A DNA stretch of 64,000 nt, from assembly GCA_034687125.1 (NCBI GenBank), contig JAQGBZ010000025.1, positions 310,001-374,000 of the forward strand, in the 5' to 3' direction. The notes below the pieces were generated by a model. The model had not been told where the DNA came from. It saw only the letters and a program-made list of their open reading frames with translations, and did not search any database. The position numbers and the translations under genes are program-made. How positions within the stretch are numbered: the first letter of the stretch is position 1; each line of letters opens with the position of its first letter. Shown here one piece after another: positions 22,501 through 36,000 of the stretch. This DNA is from Neelides folsomi. Its lineage: Eukaryota > Arthropoda > Collembola > Neelipleona > Neelidae.

Positions 22501-25500
22501 GCTGAAATAGATAAAAAATAATTAATTAAACATCTCAACTTTATGTATCCTAAATTTTAAGATTTATAAAGTTTTCCCATTAATGATAAAATGCGAGTAT
22601 TCATCAATTCATGAATCATGAATTTTCATTAATTTATCTAATTATCTAATATAAGAAAGATGTAAATTTCATCCAGTAAATTATTCTAAGAATAAACAAA
22701 TCAATATTAATCTATTAAATATACTGACAAGACAATATTCTTCAGATCATAACTAAACTTAGTTTAAGCATAAAGAACATTAGTGTCTTCGAACTAGTCA
22801 ACATAAGAGTCTTAAATACAATTACCAAGTTATAAACATTAAAATTAATGTTGGTTCTTATCAGTTTCAGATAAATATCATTGGTCATTACACTTATTAA
22901 ATTACTTGTGATAAAAGATAAATGAGATAAGTGATAAGAGTGTCTCATGTTTAATGTTTGAATGTCTTGTCCTCAAAGGTCTGAAAGGTTTTAGTAATTA
23001 TTAATTATCTACTTGAAACATTATTGTTGTTCATTATTGTTCAACAATGAATGAGGCGAAGGGTCAAAGAACGTCGCCTGGAAATAAAAAGAAAAAAGTC
23101 TGAGAAAAAGAAAAGGGATGAAAGGAATCCAATATACCTAAATATATAAACCAACCCTTAGTGTCAAACCAGATAACATTATTATTCCTTTCCATTTTAA
23201 TGGTTTCTTGGTATAGCATGAATGAATACAAAGTTAGTCTTATTAGTTATTAAGTTATTATATTCATAATGGACATGTAAAAAAGTTGGGAAGTCTTAAC
23301 GTCTTAAGTCAAAGAGAATCTTTGTCAATCGTGCACAGCCATGTCTCCGCTTTTTCCTTCTTAAGATCACTTCATGTTATTCTAGCGTCTCAGGAAGAGT
23401 CATTGGAGCAGAAAATATTTAATATGATTTCAATGGAGATTTTATTTGAAGACTTCATGGTTTGATCGATGATCAATTTTCTGCATGAATTGTCTTTATG
23501 TACTTTCATAAATTACAAATTTGCAGAGAAAGGGAATCAACTGACGAAAGCACCACTACCATACATGTACTTCTTGTATAGTACATTATGATAATACTGC
23601 CAGTACATATATATTCCTTATTACGTTACATGAGATATATCATATGCGCATCCAATGTATGGATAAATATTGTGTGTATCCATACAATGTAAATATTGTA
23701 ATATGTACGTACCATATTTGTATTGTCTAACAATGTGTTTTTCTTGTTCGGATTCTAAAACTTATTTGAATATACAGTAAAATTTTAAAACAATTTTGTT
23801 TTCGTTTAAGAATAAATTGGATTCCAGTGATTGAGTAACTCTCTGAATTTCCTTTCTTGTTTACAAAAAAACTCAACATAATATTTCTAAACAAATCTAT
23901 TTTATGTAATGCGTTTTGAATCCAATTTGAGTTTATGCCATTCATAAAATGGCTATCTTTAAAAAATCCGATATTGATGATTTGAACCAAATTGCTGTTA
24001 TTTACTTGATATATTTATGCAATTCGTTGTAGGTAACTTTTGAAATTGAAGTATAGCATTGAAAATACTTTGTATTATATAGCATTAGAACATAGAAGGA
24101 ATTTCTCAGATTCTTTTAAATATTTTTCAAAGAGTCATTTTGTTCTTCGTATCATATCACCGCAGTTGTCTTTATACCATATATTACATAGCTGCAAAAA
24201 AATTTAGGGAAGAGATCTCTTTTTCGTGTGAAATTCTGTAGACAGGAAGCCAAATTCTTTAGAAATTCTTAAATAGTTTACCAAAGAGCATTGCCTATAA
24301 CTTATATAAAGTTTTAAAATGTCGGTCTTATTTCCTTCTATCTTTTACTTTTGTTATTTCGACCCAGGAATCCGGTCTATTGATATAGCACAAGATGATC
24401 AAAATGATGAGAAAATGATTCACAAAAGAACTTTTTCCTTCAAGGTGCGAAATGTTTCAGAAAGCTATGGAACAAATATTTAAAAGTAAGAAGGAAGAAT
24501 TCTTTGTTATCATTCAAAACTTTTATGAACTTTTTAATCACCAAATATGTATTTCGTAGTTTCCCATATTTATGAAAGATTCAAAACTGGAATTAAAAGT
24601 TCCTCTGATGCGTAAAAGAGGAAAACTTTGTTATTTGTTCTTTAGAAAGACTTTACAAGTTAAACAAAAGGTGAATTTCCGAAAAGTTGAAAATAAGAAG
24701 AATCAAACAATTTATGTAAAAAACCATTTGTGAGTCAAAGTTTTAATATTTAAATTTTATCTATTTAAATAAGGATCATTCATTCGTATATTTGAAGATG
24801 AAAACTTACTGATCAATGCATCTCTCATGAATGACCGTTGCCTTGAATCCGAGCACAGAGAAGATGACAGCGGAAGCGAAGATGGCTGTGAGAGCGTTCG
24901 TCATTGTCACAAAAATGACATCCTTGACACAATTGTTATTCGTTTTGTTGTATGAGCCGAATGCGATGAGAGATCCAAACGCGAGTCCAAATGAGTAGAA
25001 TACCTATAAAAGCACATCATTTATTATTTATGAGCCTTTATAAAATTCCTATCACTCAACCCTAAATCTATTACATTATTCATTACATAACAATAAATTC
25101 ATTGTTATAACTGTACTATAACTAACTTGTACTTATATTTAACAATATACAAGAATGCAATTTTAAACAAGAATTAATGTCCGTTTTATATACCATTGAG
25201 TTTCAAGTGAAACAAAGAGTTTTACGTTAAGGTATAATAGCCATTAACGAAAGTTTAAGTCTCGATAAAATAAATGTTTAATGGGATATAAATTTTAGTA
25301 GTAATAAAATCCAAATGTTTGAATAATTGATAGTAAACGAGATATGGTTGAAGTGGAGGTTAAACAGTTAATAAACAAATAAAGTTTATTTGTACCTGCG
25401 TGGCAGCGTCCAGCCAAACGGCAGGTTCCATCAGTTTCTCCATCTTCGGAGTGTACATATGAATGAGACCAGCCCCCGCCCCGCGCAGCGTCACTCCCCG

Positions 25501-27331
25501 GAAGAAGAAGATGATGAGGACGACGTATGGGAAGATAGCCGTGAAATAAACGACCTGCACCGACGTTAGTTTTTTATCACACACTTCATTGATCTTGCCT
25601 TTCCACTCGACTGGATCCCCCGCATGATGATGAAGTACACCAGCACCTATTTAATTTAAACCATCAGAACCTCAATTAAATTGGGATGACAATTAATCAA
25701 TTAAATTAATTAGCTATTTATTACAATTAAATTAATCGTAATTAAGGAATTAAATTCATACCCAGGCGACGAGGAGACAGAGGAACATCCACCATTTCAC
25801 GCCACCGGTTTCTTCAATAGAGGAAGAGATGTCGAGCGCTTGTCGGTACCAGAAGAAACCCGTTTCACTCGACTTCTCACACTCGGGCTCTTTTATCGTC
25901 GTCCCGTTAAAATCTACGTATGGGCACTTGGCCCAAGGGAGTGGACTCTGGAAAATGGGAATTGTGAGGAATCTGAGAATTTCTCTTCTCGGCTCACCTG
26001 GAAGGAGTGGAAGAGAAAGAAGATACACCAACAGATCACTGGAATTAAAAAAAAGACTCATGAATATTTAATTCTTCAATCGATTCCTTAATTTAATTAA
26101 ATAATATTTAATCATTCCTTAAGTTAATAAAGTAAATTAAATAATGTTGTTTCTTTTACCTGAGTTGTAGTAGAGTCCGACAAGGAACGCTGAAAATTAT
26201 TATAAACAACTAATTAATAAATTAAATTGATCGAATATTCCTACACGAAATGTTAAAAGAATTAAACTTACTATTTGCTTTGTTATTTGTGCATTTCTTG
26301 AGTTAAATGATACTTACCAATAATTCGTGAACAATTTAATGAAAACTTACCAAAGTCAAATATAAGTTAACTATAAGAAACTATAAGTTGTCATTATAAT
26401 CCTAAATAACCTTCTACTTACTTTACTTTATTGATTTGAAATTTGCACTGTAAGTTGCAAAGAATAAAGGCGAAATCGGTTATTAGAAGTTAGATAGTAA
26501 GAAAAAGGGTTAAACCTCACGTGCTTATTCTTCACTTTCAGACCAAGACCAGAATTAAATTGAGTCATAATGATTTCACAGAATTGATAAGTTCAACGGA
26601 TATAAAAAAGGTTTAGTCAAAACAATAAAATCTCATTGCCCTCTTGTCGGCTCTTGTATACATAAAGTCTCCTACTTTAAGTCTAAAGGATGAAAATAAT
26701 AATAAACCCATACATGTAGTGTGTATGCTTAGTAGAGAACGGTCACGATGAAAAAGGGAGAGAAAAATGTAAACATTCTCCTCACGTCGTCTGCATTTAG
26801 GAGATAAGTGTATTTAAGGAAAGGATGAAGGACAGGAACGTGAGATTTGAATTACCGGCGGGGTTCCACTTGCCTACAATCGTCGAAGCGAGACCGATGC
26901 CGCCGATGGCTGGGTGGATCATTTGCCACGCGCCCAGGGATCCAGTCCTCAGTCTCTGCCCGATTCCGAGCTCTATGAGAAGGAGCGGGGCTCCTTCGAG
27001 GAATATCATCACGATGAAGGGGATGAGGAAGGCACCTGAACAATATTAATTTTTTAATCCCGATTTAATTTTTTAATCCAAACTCACCGCCTCCATTCTG
27101 TTGGCAAAGGTAAGGAAACCGCCAAATGTTCCCGAGCCTGCGGAATCGCAAATGAGAAAAGTCCGAGAAATGGTTTTTGTTTCAGGTTTACCCGACGGAG
27201 TATCCGACGATTGAGAGGATGAATTGAGTCTTGTTTTCCCATCCTGGCGGGTCGCTTTCAGGCGGGTTGAAGGCGGGATCCGTAGGGACCTCGCGCATCT
27301 CGGACCGCTGCTGCTGCTGTTGCTTGTCCAT
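19513..27331 (-). CDS. SLC6 Na+/Cl- dependent neutral amino acid transporter (B0AT/NTT4 group)
   Basis: This is a 650-aa plasma-membrane symporter with the LeuT fold. Fifteen coding exons, all in phase, are 27331-27192, 27137-27088, 27035-26874, 26189-26160, 26038-25998, 25947-25762, 25646-25599, 25554-25396, 25003-24810, 22501-22373, 22241-22018, 21850-21691, 21598-21525, 21371-21283 and 19779-19513. TM1 reads [19 protein letters not shown]; Gly replaces the Asp of monoamine carriers, so an amino-acid substrate is likely. TM3 has GLYYNS, the second extracellular loop holds NGT and paired Cys before FFWYRQALD, and the core has [11 protein letters not shown] and GTMEGVVS. These fit SLC6A15/17/18/19. 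The frame is open upstream to 27529 without an ATG, so the ATG at 27331 was chosen. Two introns use GC-AG sites. Confidence 0.9.
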
Positions 27332-30016
27332 GTCGGGCCGAGGCTGGAGCGCGTCTGGCACGCGTGGGGCGGACGCATGAGCAGCCTCGCTATTTCCGGA
27401 CCAGGTACCGCCTGACGTCACACTCCGATCGATTACCCACGACGACGTAGTCTCTCCTAATTGCCCAATTACACTCTTCTTAAATGAGATAACCCACACT
27501 CCATTAACATTGACCCTCGGTCGGTACAATTTATCTCTACAAGATGAACCTCATTGGGAAGAGCCGCTCTCGACCTGAGGGAGAATCACTCCAATGTTCC
27601 CATGCAATGTTCCAGTTCCAATGCAGGCCATGAGGAATCGACCCATCTTACGATCTGCCTCAATACAACCGCTATTATTCCTCCCCTCTTCGACTTCGAC
27701 CAAACTAGACGAGAACGAAGTTGAACGAAGTTTTACTTTCATAAAGGAAGATTGTATTGAGCCCCCACTCTTAATTCTATTCATTATGTAAAGATCCCAT
27801 CAATGGGATAATGTTCCAAGAGGCCGCTGCCAAGAATTGCATTGATGATGATGATGATGCTTATTATAAAACTATTGCATCATTCTCTCAATCTTGGCAC
27901 CATGGAAAAAATTGGTAAGAACATATTTGTAAATAATGGTGGTGGTGAGGGGCCGTAAGAGTGATCATTGACTATGATAAGGATAAGAATGTGTAATTAA
28001 AATCTTCTCGACACTTCATGGTTTAAGGACTGGCGCGACGAATATGGACGAGACGGAAAAGTACAGACAAAATTCAATCATTTTTTGACTCCATGACGGA
28101 CGAGGTGAAGGAGGGACGAATAATAAATAAGTGAAATATGAGATTAATAAATGAGGATCTAAACCCTCTTGGATTGTCTTTTATATCTTTAATCACTTGA
28201 GAGGAACCGTTGGGGAAAGCGGAGTAAGTTTCTCTGCTGCACCAGCCACAAATGTTATATAACAATATATATGGTATATACCATATAAAACAATGAATAT
28301 AGCCATTTATGTATTTACATGTATTAGTATATGGTTTGAGGGGTATACAATCAGGGGAATGTATAAATGGGAGAAGCATAGGGACATATAACAGAGGCAG
28401 AATATCGATTGATTCACTTTCATTGAGCAAATTCTACGGCGTAGTTTCGAGCCATGTGCTTCCTGCCTTCTTCCTTCCCCACGTCATGATTCATCTCTCT
28501 CCAAAAGCCTTAATACTTTACTACGTGCTTTCCGCACGCAATGTGCAATATTCTCCACTCAGGAATTTTCCTATCAATTTCACAAAATGTATGAATTTCT
28601 TAGAAATCATTCAACAGATCCAAAACTTGACCCGTTCATTATACTCATGAATGTCTCCAATCATATCCGACCACATTGCATTTCCCATTTCCATCTCATT
28701 TATTCATAATTTCCCGTTAAATCAAAAATTATTTAACTTTAATTTCCATATTATATTTCTATTTAAAAAGTGTTCAATTTTAAAGTTTTGTTAAACTTTA
28801 AAATTCCACACTTAAAAATTGTACGTTTGGCCATTGTAAAAAGTGTACCAAATGTTCTTTTGTTTCTTGTAAAAAATTTAACTTTATGGAATGCGGTGGA
28901 AGTAAGGAGTTCAATAATCTATATTTTAAATTTAATTGTACAATTTTTAGATACATTAAGTAATTTAACTAATGTATAAATAATGTCTTATTACTTTATC
29001 TATTTAATATACTTTTTCAATATTTAATATGCATACATGAGCATTTCCCCCATTGATAATTTAATAACAGTAATTATTGAGAAAAATGCGATTACGTTTA
29101 TTATTCAATCCGCATCTACGTAAAATAGTAATTTAAAAGAAAATTGCATCTTGTAAATTGTCTATATTGCATTACATGCATTAAATCCTATAGTTCATTG
29201 TATTTATAAATGTCTACATATTTGTATATACAGGAGAAGATTAATATTTATTAGTAGTGAAATTTGATTAGTTATGCATGATGTTGTAGGGAAGGGATGA
29301 GAAGGGTTCAATGCATTGAGGAGTAGAAGGAGACCATAAAATGATGCTTAAACCCACGAGTTCATTTCCTAACATTAATTAATGAGAATATGTGATAAAA
29401 TGCTGATACGAATTTTTCCTCATATTACCAGTTAGCTCAATTGCTCCAGCCGACTTTCAGCCTCGTGACCCTCATTAACAATTCATTGCCTCCATGTAAA
29501 ACAAGAACATGGAAAAGGCAATTTCTCTACATCCAGAATTGAGTAGAATTACATATTTAGTTACAATATTAATATTAGTAAGTCAGTAGACTTCTTTTGA
29601 CTTTGAATATAAATATGTTAGATATAGGGAATTTTAAAAGGAGCATATTTTGCATAATCAAGGTATGCTCAAATGACTTGCCCAAGATCTTGCACAAGTA
29701 CTGTAGCACTGTATTTTTATACACCATCAACATGAACGTAGAAGGATGAAATGCATAGAGAGAGATGGGGAGGAATAGTCGGAGGATTAATGGATCCCGT
29801 GTATGCATTGAATGTACGAAATGTATATGGATGGAAAGAGTAAAAATAGTTCAGGTTTGGCAAAGATTTGCTCCGGATAAAAATAGGGCAGAAGTGAAGA
29901 TGGGAAGTCATTTTTTGGGAACGGCGAGAGGAACAATCGGTGCAACGAACGACCCTTGGAAAAATAGTAGATTTGTAAAAAGCAGATTATCAGTTTAACT
30001 TTTAACATCATTCACA
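27332..30016. other. divergent intergenic region between SLC6 and LUBEL
   Basis: This 2.7-kb stretch separates two divergent genes and must hold both promoters. The first 450 bp next to SLC6 are GC-richer and probably contain 5' leader exons; several open frames on both strands there lack convincing splice partners. A (GAT)n run lies near 27843-27860. From 28.1 kb onwards the sequence is AT-rich with no supported gene. Confidence 0.4.
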
Positions 30017-33000
30017 ATGCGGCAGTCGCCGGTTGTGTCCTCGAGGATCCAAATAGGAGGTCGCGTAATGCCGCCTTGGGTCACAGCACAAAATAACGTA
30101 ATTTTATACCCTATTCTCATCATAAACAATTTTCTAACTGATTGGATTTACAATGTAAATTTTACAGTCAAGGAGAGGATTCGACCAACGTCCTCCTCCA
30201 TTGCCAGTTTCATCCCCGCCGGATGAATCGGATTATGAAGAAATCGATCATTTACCAAGATATTCAAACACCGGGCAAAAGAAACCAGGTTTTTTTCTTT
30301 TACAAGTCCAATACTTCATATATGGAAAAATTAAAAAATTGAGCCGTTAATAATTTAATATAAACAACGATTATTTTGACCAACGTTATTCAATTATAGT
30401 AAAGCGTACTTGCGGCCTTTGTGGGAGTTCAAACCCCGTTGTTTCATGTGAAATGTGTAATGAACAAATTTTTTGCGGGTAAGAATTTTCTATATTTATT
30501 AAACACATTTATTACTTCTACAAATACGTATATTTGATATGAGAAAATAATACTAAATCTAGTACTTGAGTACTTATACAATTTATTAGTAGTTTATAGT
30601 ATTTACGAGCAAATACATATACCAATATTTTAGTTGTACAGATTCTAATCCTCTCATCTTTTTTAACCTTTATAATAATAGTTATAGTCTATACATTAGT
30701 TATATCAACTCAAGGCAAAATGATTTTCATCTTTAATTGATTATTTATAAACAAATACTGTACAGGTCATGCAACGATATGTATCACAGGCATCCCAAAC
30801 GAGCAAATCATTCTCGGAAGGTGAAATATTTCCCACGTTAAAGAATGTTGAATCAAAAGAGTTTTGATTGATGTAAACTATTGGCATTTGCTAATTTGAA
30901 TTTATATATAACAGCTTCTTGCAAGTGTGGAATCGCGTCCTCCGCTGCCACCAAAGACATTTTCTCCCTTTTTGCCGCCGGTTCCTCCCCCTCGGAGGAG
31001 ACAGCGTTTGGCATCTGCATCAAGTTCACCGCAGCTGTGCCGTCGATTCATAGGTTCAAATAAATACAAAGCGACATGGGAATGCCATCCTTTTAAAATG
31101 GATTATCAATTGATTGCATTCGTATTACAGAAACGCCTCTTCCAACGACGCGGCTCGTAACGACTCAATTTAATCCCTTCGGGAGTTTGAGAAGACTTGT
31201 TGGGTTTGGACAAAGACCGCTCCCGCCAGTGCCACCACCAAGCCCACGTAATAACCCACGTAATAACTATACAACCCTCATAATAACTTGATAGTTATCC
31301 ATTTATGAACCGACCTAAGCATGTTCAACCCACATTAATAAATGTTCAGTACATGAAAATGTAATCGAGTAAATTTATCGATTTTGGTTAAATAATTCCA
31401 AGTGTTGGATAAATATCATACATTACATATTTTACATACAGTCATAAAGCTATGTATGGTGTATATGGTATATCTAGGTATTTATGTGTATGTGTATTTG
31501 TATTTGCAATAATTCAAGATCACTCTTTAATCGAAACCGATCAATATGTTTGTAAATTTATTGACAATTCGCCAATTTACATCTCAAGACTGTCACAAGT
31601 GAGATGAATGTGAAAGAGAATCAATCATGACTTGGTTGGATAATTCATGGGAGCTTTCTCTATGGAGCATCATTAGGGAGAGAAATTTCGAACATTTATA
31701 AGCCAATTTGAAATTAATTTGGAGAGTAAACTCAATTTTGTATATTTGTAGCTCCGCCAACCTCAAAAGTTGGGATTCCCCTCACCGTCCTCGAAATGAG
31801 CCGAGGGAGTCGAGGGAGCCTTGCGAGCCTTCAAAATATAGTAAGTTCCCAACTCCTATGAATCTCATGTAATAGGATTATAAATCTAACAATGAGGTCT
31901 TCTGGTACAATGGTCTTCTATTAGAGATCAAAGAATGAATGGAACTTTATGTAATACATTGTAATATGGTACTACACATATTATCGTTGGAAGTATATTC
32001 CTCCAACTTTTGTAGAAGTGGAAAATGAAACCTTGAATGGTTCACAAAGTTGGGTTGGAATGCAATAATAGGATCATGGGAGATTGCCATATTACAAATA
32101 TAAATCTTTGAATAAGAGAGAATGAGGTGCAAAAGGATCTTTAATCGGATGGAATATCAATAATGCCTTTCCTATATTTTACACGTTAACCCAATCTTCT
32201 TCTATCGATCCATAAAATACCAATATCCTACTGTATTTACTATACAGGGTGGTCCATAAATTGCTTTCTTTATTATGCAATTGCTTATTTATAAAAAGCA
32301 ACTTATGGCCCACCTTGTACATTGTATATAACTACTACTATGCATGTTTATAGAAAAATCCTATATAGTTGTGTAGATATTTTACTAATAATTTCTCACT
32401 GATATGATATACAGTGCGTCAAAAGTTGCTTTCTTTTTTATGAGAGTGTCTATTTAAAAAAGAAAGCAACTTTTGACACACCCTGTATAATTCTTAAACG
32501 TGGGTGTGTTATTCAATATTGTATATTTATGTAGAAACAGACAAGTCACGACAGCGGATACCCGGAATGGGACGAAGAACCGAGAAGATTTTCAACTGCC
32601 AGTTCAAGCCATTTTGGAACCCTTCAACGGCAGACGCATCACCATCAACAACAACCTCCGTCACAACAACAATTTCGACGTCCCCTTCCAGGACCGCCAC
32701 TCCCGCCAAAGCCAATGTTCCGATCCGTCTTTGACTTGAGAGAAGAAGAGAACCGAGAACAGAGGAGAGAAATGATGCCAAGGAATAATAATAGGGAAAT
32801 GGCGATGAGACCTCCATCAAGAAAGCTTGAAACTCCTCCGCCGCGTCCGCCTCCCTCGCCTTTAATGACAATGAGGAAGGAAGAAGAATTAATGGAGAGA
32901 GATGACAGCGATTTCTCATCAGCAGATGAAACCACAATTCAACCGAATCCAACCGGCCCTTGGAGTTGCTCATTTTGCACATTCATTGTAAACTTTTCAT

Positions 33001-36000
33001 CTTATGCTTTCAATTAATGAATTGTAGTCTTTGAATTTAATCCAGATGTTTCTTTTGCCGATTTAGGCAAAGAGCTCACAATATAGTCAATATAGTGTAT
33101 GGCCAAAATTAACGAATTAACTTGGAGTTTTAATTAACTGGTAATTGAAAATTGGCTTTGCATTTTTAGAACCCAAGATCGTCTCGTGTGTGCACCATTT
33201 GTGCCAAAACAAACACCGTTTACAACGAATATAATAAAATGGATAAAAGGAGAAACAGCAATGAAGATTTTTATGGGAATTCGATCGTCCAGCAAAACAA
33301 AACCCCGAAAGCATGTATGATCTGTATGAACACTTTAAACGGATATTTAGTTATGGTTATGGTTGAGTTAATTAAAACTACTTAATTGTTAATGGGATAA
33401 AATACGTACTTAATTTTGAACAATGCAGTGACGACGACGGGTGTCGGAAGTTCACCACCGCAGAGACAACGGGCTTTTTCTGAGGTTGTTCGTAAACCAA
33501 GTCCGGGCTTTGCTCACTCTCGGGGAACTTCGCCGCCTCCGCAAGAAATTTCAACTCAGGTCAGTCTTAAACGTATTAGTTGATTGGAACTCCTACGCAC
33601 TCAAAGATTGAAATGGTCTGCAACCAAAACCACAAGCTCATTAAACAAAGGAAACAAATGGGATAATAAAACTATACAGCTTTTGGTTCAATAGCTCTCC
33701 TGAATTGATATCAAAGTAGAATTCAAGTATGGTATATGTACTAATACATATGTATATGGTATATCTATTATATTAATTTTAATATGCTAATAAAAGGTAT
33801 GTGGATCCCAAAGCATGCTTGTTCATATTAGAAATGAGCATTGGACCGGAAAGGACGAGAATGGTCCCATTGGTATTTATAAAAGAGCGATATGCTAATT
33901 TTTTTGTTCGTTGTAGTTCAAGAAGGTCAATCAATGTTTAAGGCACGAACATTTTAATCTCTTAAAACGTGGTTTTAATGTGGTGAAAATATATCAATAT
34001 TGTGTTACACAGTTTTATTCACTTTGGAATATAGCTATACATATACCACACCTATATTTTATGAAGAATGGAATTTTATCTTTTCTTGTAGTAGCAACAG
34101 ACTTTTATGAATATTCAGTATTGGAGTGATGGTTAATAAACTCACAAGAATTTAAACATTTTAATTTAATTCCGATAGTGTCTCAAATTAAATTTTAATA
34201 TACAGATAGTACGTATTGGTAAATTCTGCCAACGCATTTGCTAGATCTGGAAAATCAATATTTACACATCACAGAAGTAGTTTGTATTAGTAATTCTATA
34301 CTCTTACATAAATTTTTATGGTCATTTTGTAGGCAATTAAATATGTCGGTTTAAATATTGTTCACATCTAAAGTTTAATTTTTGTATGTTAAAGACCTAT
34401 GAAGTTATTAGTAAACCCAAAGAGGAACCTCAGCCTCCTCCAATGAGCCCAATGTTTGATGAACCTGATGAGAGGAAGTTTGAAATGTCGGAAAAAGCTC
34501 AGCGTTACGCGGTAATTAATCAACTAATCACTTTTAAAGAGTTTGTCGAGAATAATCAAGAATAATTATTTGACCAAAAACAAATAATTAAATAATGGCT
34601 AAATAATTAATAACTATGAACCTGATATTGTAATTCATCCGAATATAATAAAGATACATAATTAGATACAATACAATATAATATTTATGTAATAATAGCT
34701 TAAAGTTAACATTCAACTTTTGTTTATTCGGTCCAATGGATAGCATTATTATGAACTAATTGGTTATATTAATTAGCGGAGGGCTGAACAACAGTCGAGG
34801 CTGAAACGGTCTCTTTCAACTCATTTGACAAACTCGAGTGATTTTGAGTCAACTGGGAATCTCTATCGATCTTTGTCTCGACACTCTCTCGCAAGTGATA
34901 CAAGGGTAAGTATAATGATTTATATGCTAATTCATACTGTTTGTCCACTAATAAATTAACTTAATGATAGCTACAACAACATTCCTCATCAAAATCAAAT
35001 AAGTCGAGTATATTAAACTCAATCATTAAACAGATACAAATATCAACCAAACATCTGTACCATATACCATATATTGGTAATAACTGCTGCTATAAACTGC
35101 ATATAATATTGTAAGTAAAGGATAGATAAAGTATTGAGAGTATTAATACTAATAATGTGGCATTAAGTACATAATAAATAGTTTAGTTTAGTTTAATAGC
35201 TTAGTAAATAGTTTATATTTAATTATCCTTAATTAAATATTTAAATTGGAAATCAATATTATTTAGAGTCTTCCTATCTCTGGTCCACCATCACGAGAAG
35301 ATTCTCCTCCAAGACGCTTCACAGCTGCCCCATCCTGGGATGCTTTTCCTTCCCCAAGCGACTTTTTCGCTTCAATCGAAGATTTGGTCGCCCGAAGGAG
35401 ACGAGACTCAATGAGATCTCAAGAGAATGAGCTCGGAATGCTTCTTAAGGTAACTCAGACAGTCTAGACAGACAAAGACAACCAATATTTGCTTTCTATT
35501 CGTTTATTAGGAAGCTGAGGAGTTTGGGTTTGGCCCTGAGGACGTTCAGGTGGCTCTTCGGATGTGTGGGGACAGAAATCCAATCAAATGGCTTCAAGTA
35601 AACATTAATTGAGGAAGGATGAATAAATAACAAATAGTCACTCATTTGGTTCATTTGTAGGAGGATTGGATTAAGATGATTGAAACTGTCCAAACCCTTG
35701 CGACGAAGTATGGACGGGAAAAGGAGAATAATGAAATTGGGACGATTTCTACCAATGAAGCAAAACAGACACTTCGACAACATAAAGGAAATGTATGGGC
35801 TGCCGTGACTGGTAATTTTTATATTGGAAGATTGAAAAATTCTCTGTTTATCTTATGGGAAAGATTTTAATGTACTTTCTCCTATCTTAAATTTCCAGAA
35901 TGTACAGAGCAAAGGAGAAAAAAGGTTCGTGAATTTTTTATTCTTAATTTCGTTCATTAAAAATTTCATTTGGGAATATCAGCTTATAAAGAATATTTAA

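Noticed and set aside
27332-27529. Upstream extension of the SLC6 reading frame
   Set aside because: The frame is open to 27529 but contains no ATG in this part; it is probably 5' leader. The ATG at 27331 gives a normal family length.
27843-27863. GATGATGATG run as a possible regulatory element
   Set aside because: It is a plain trinucleotide microsatellite with no supporting context.
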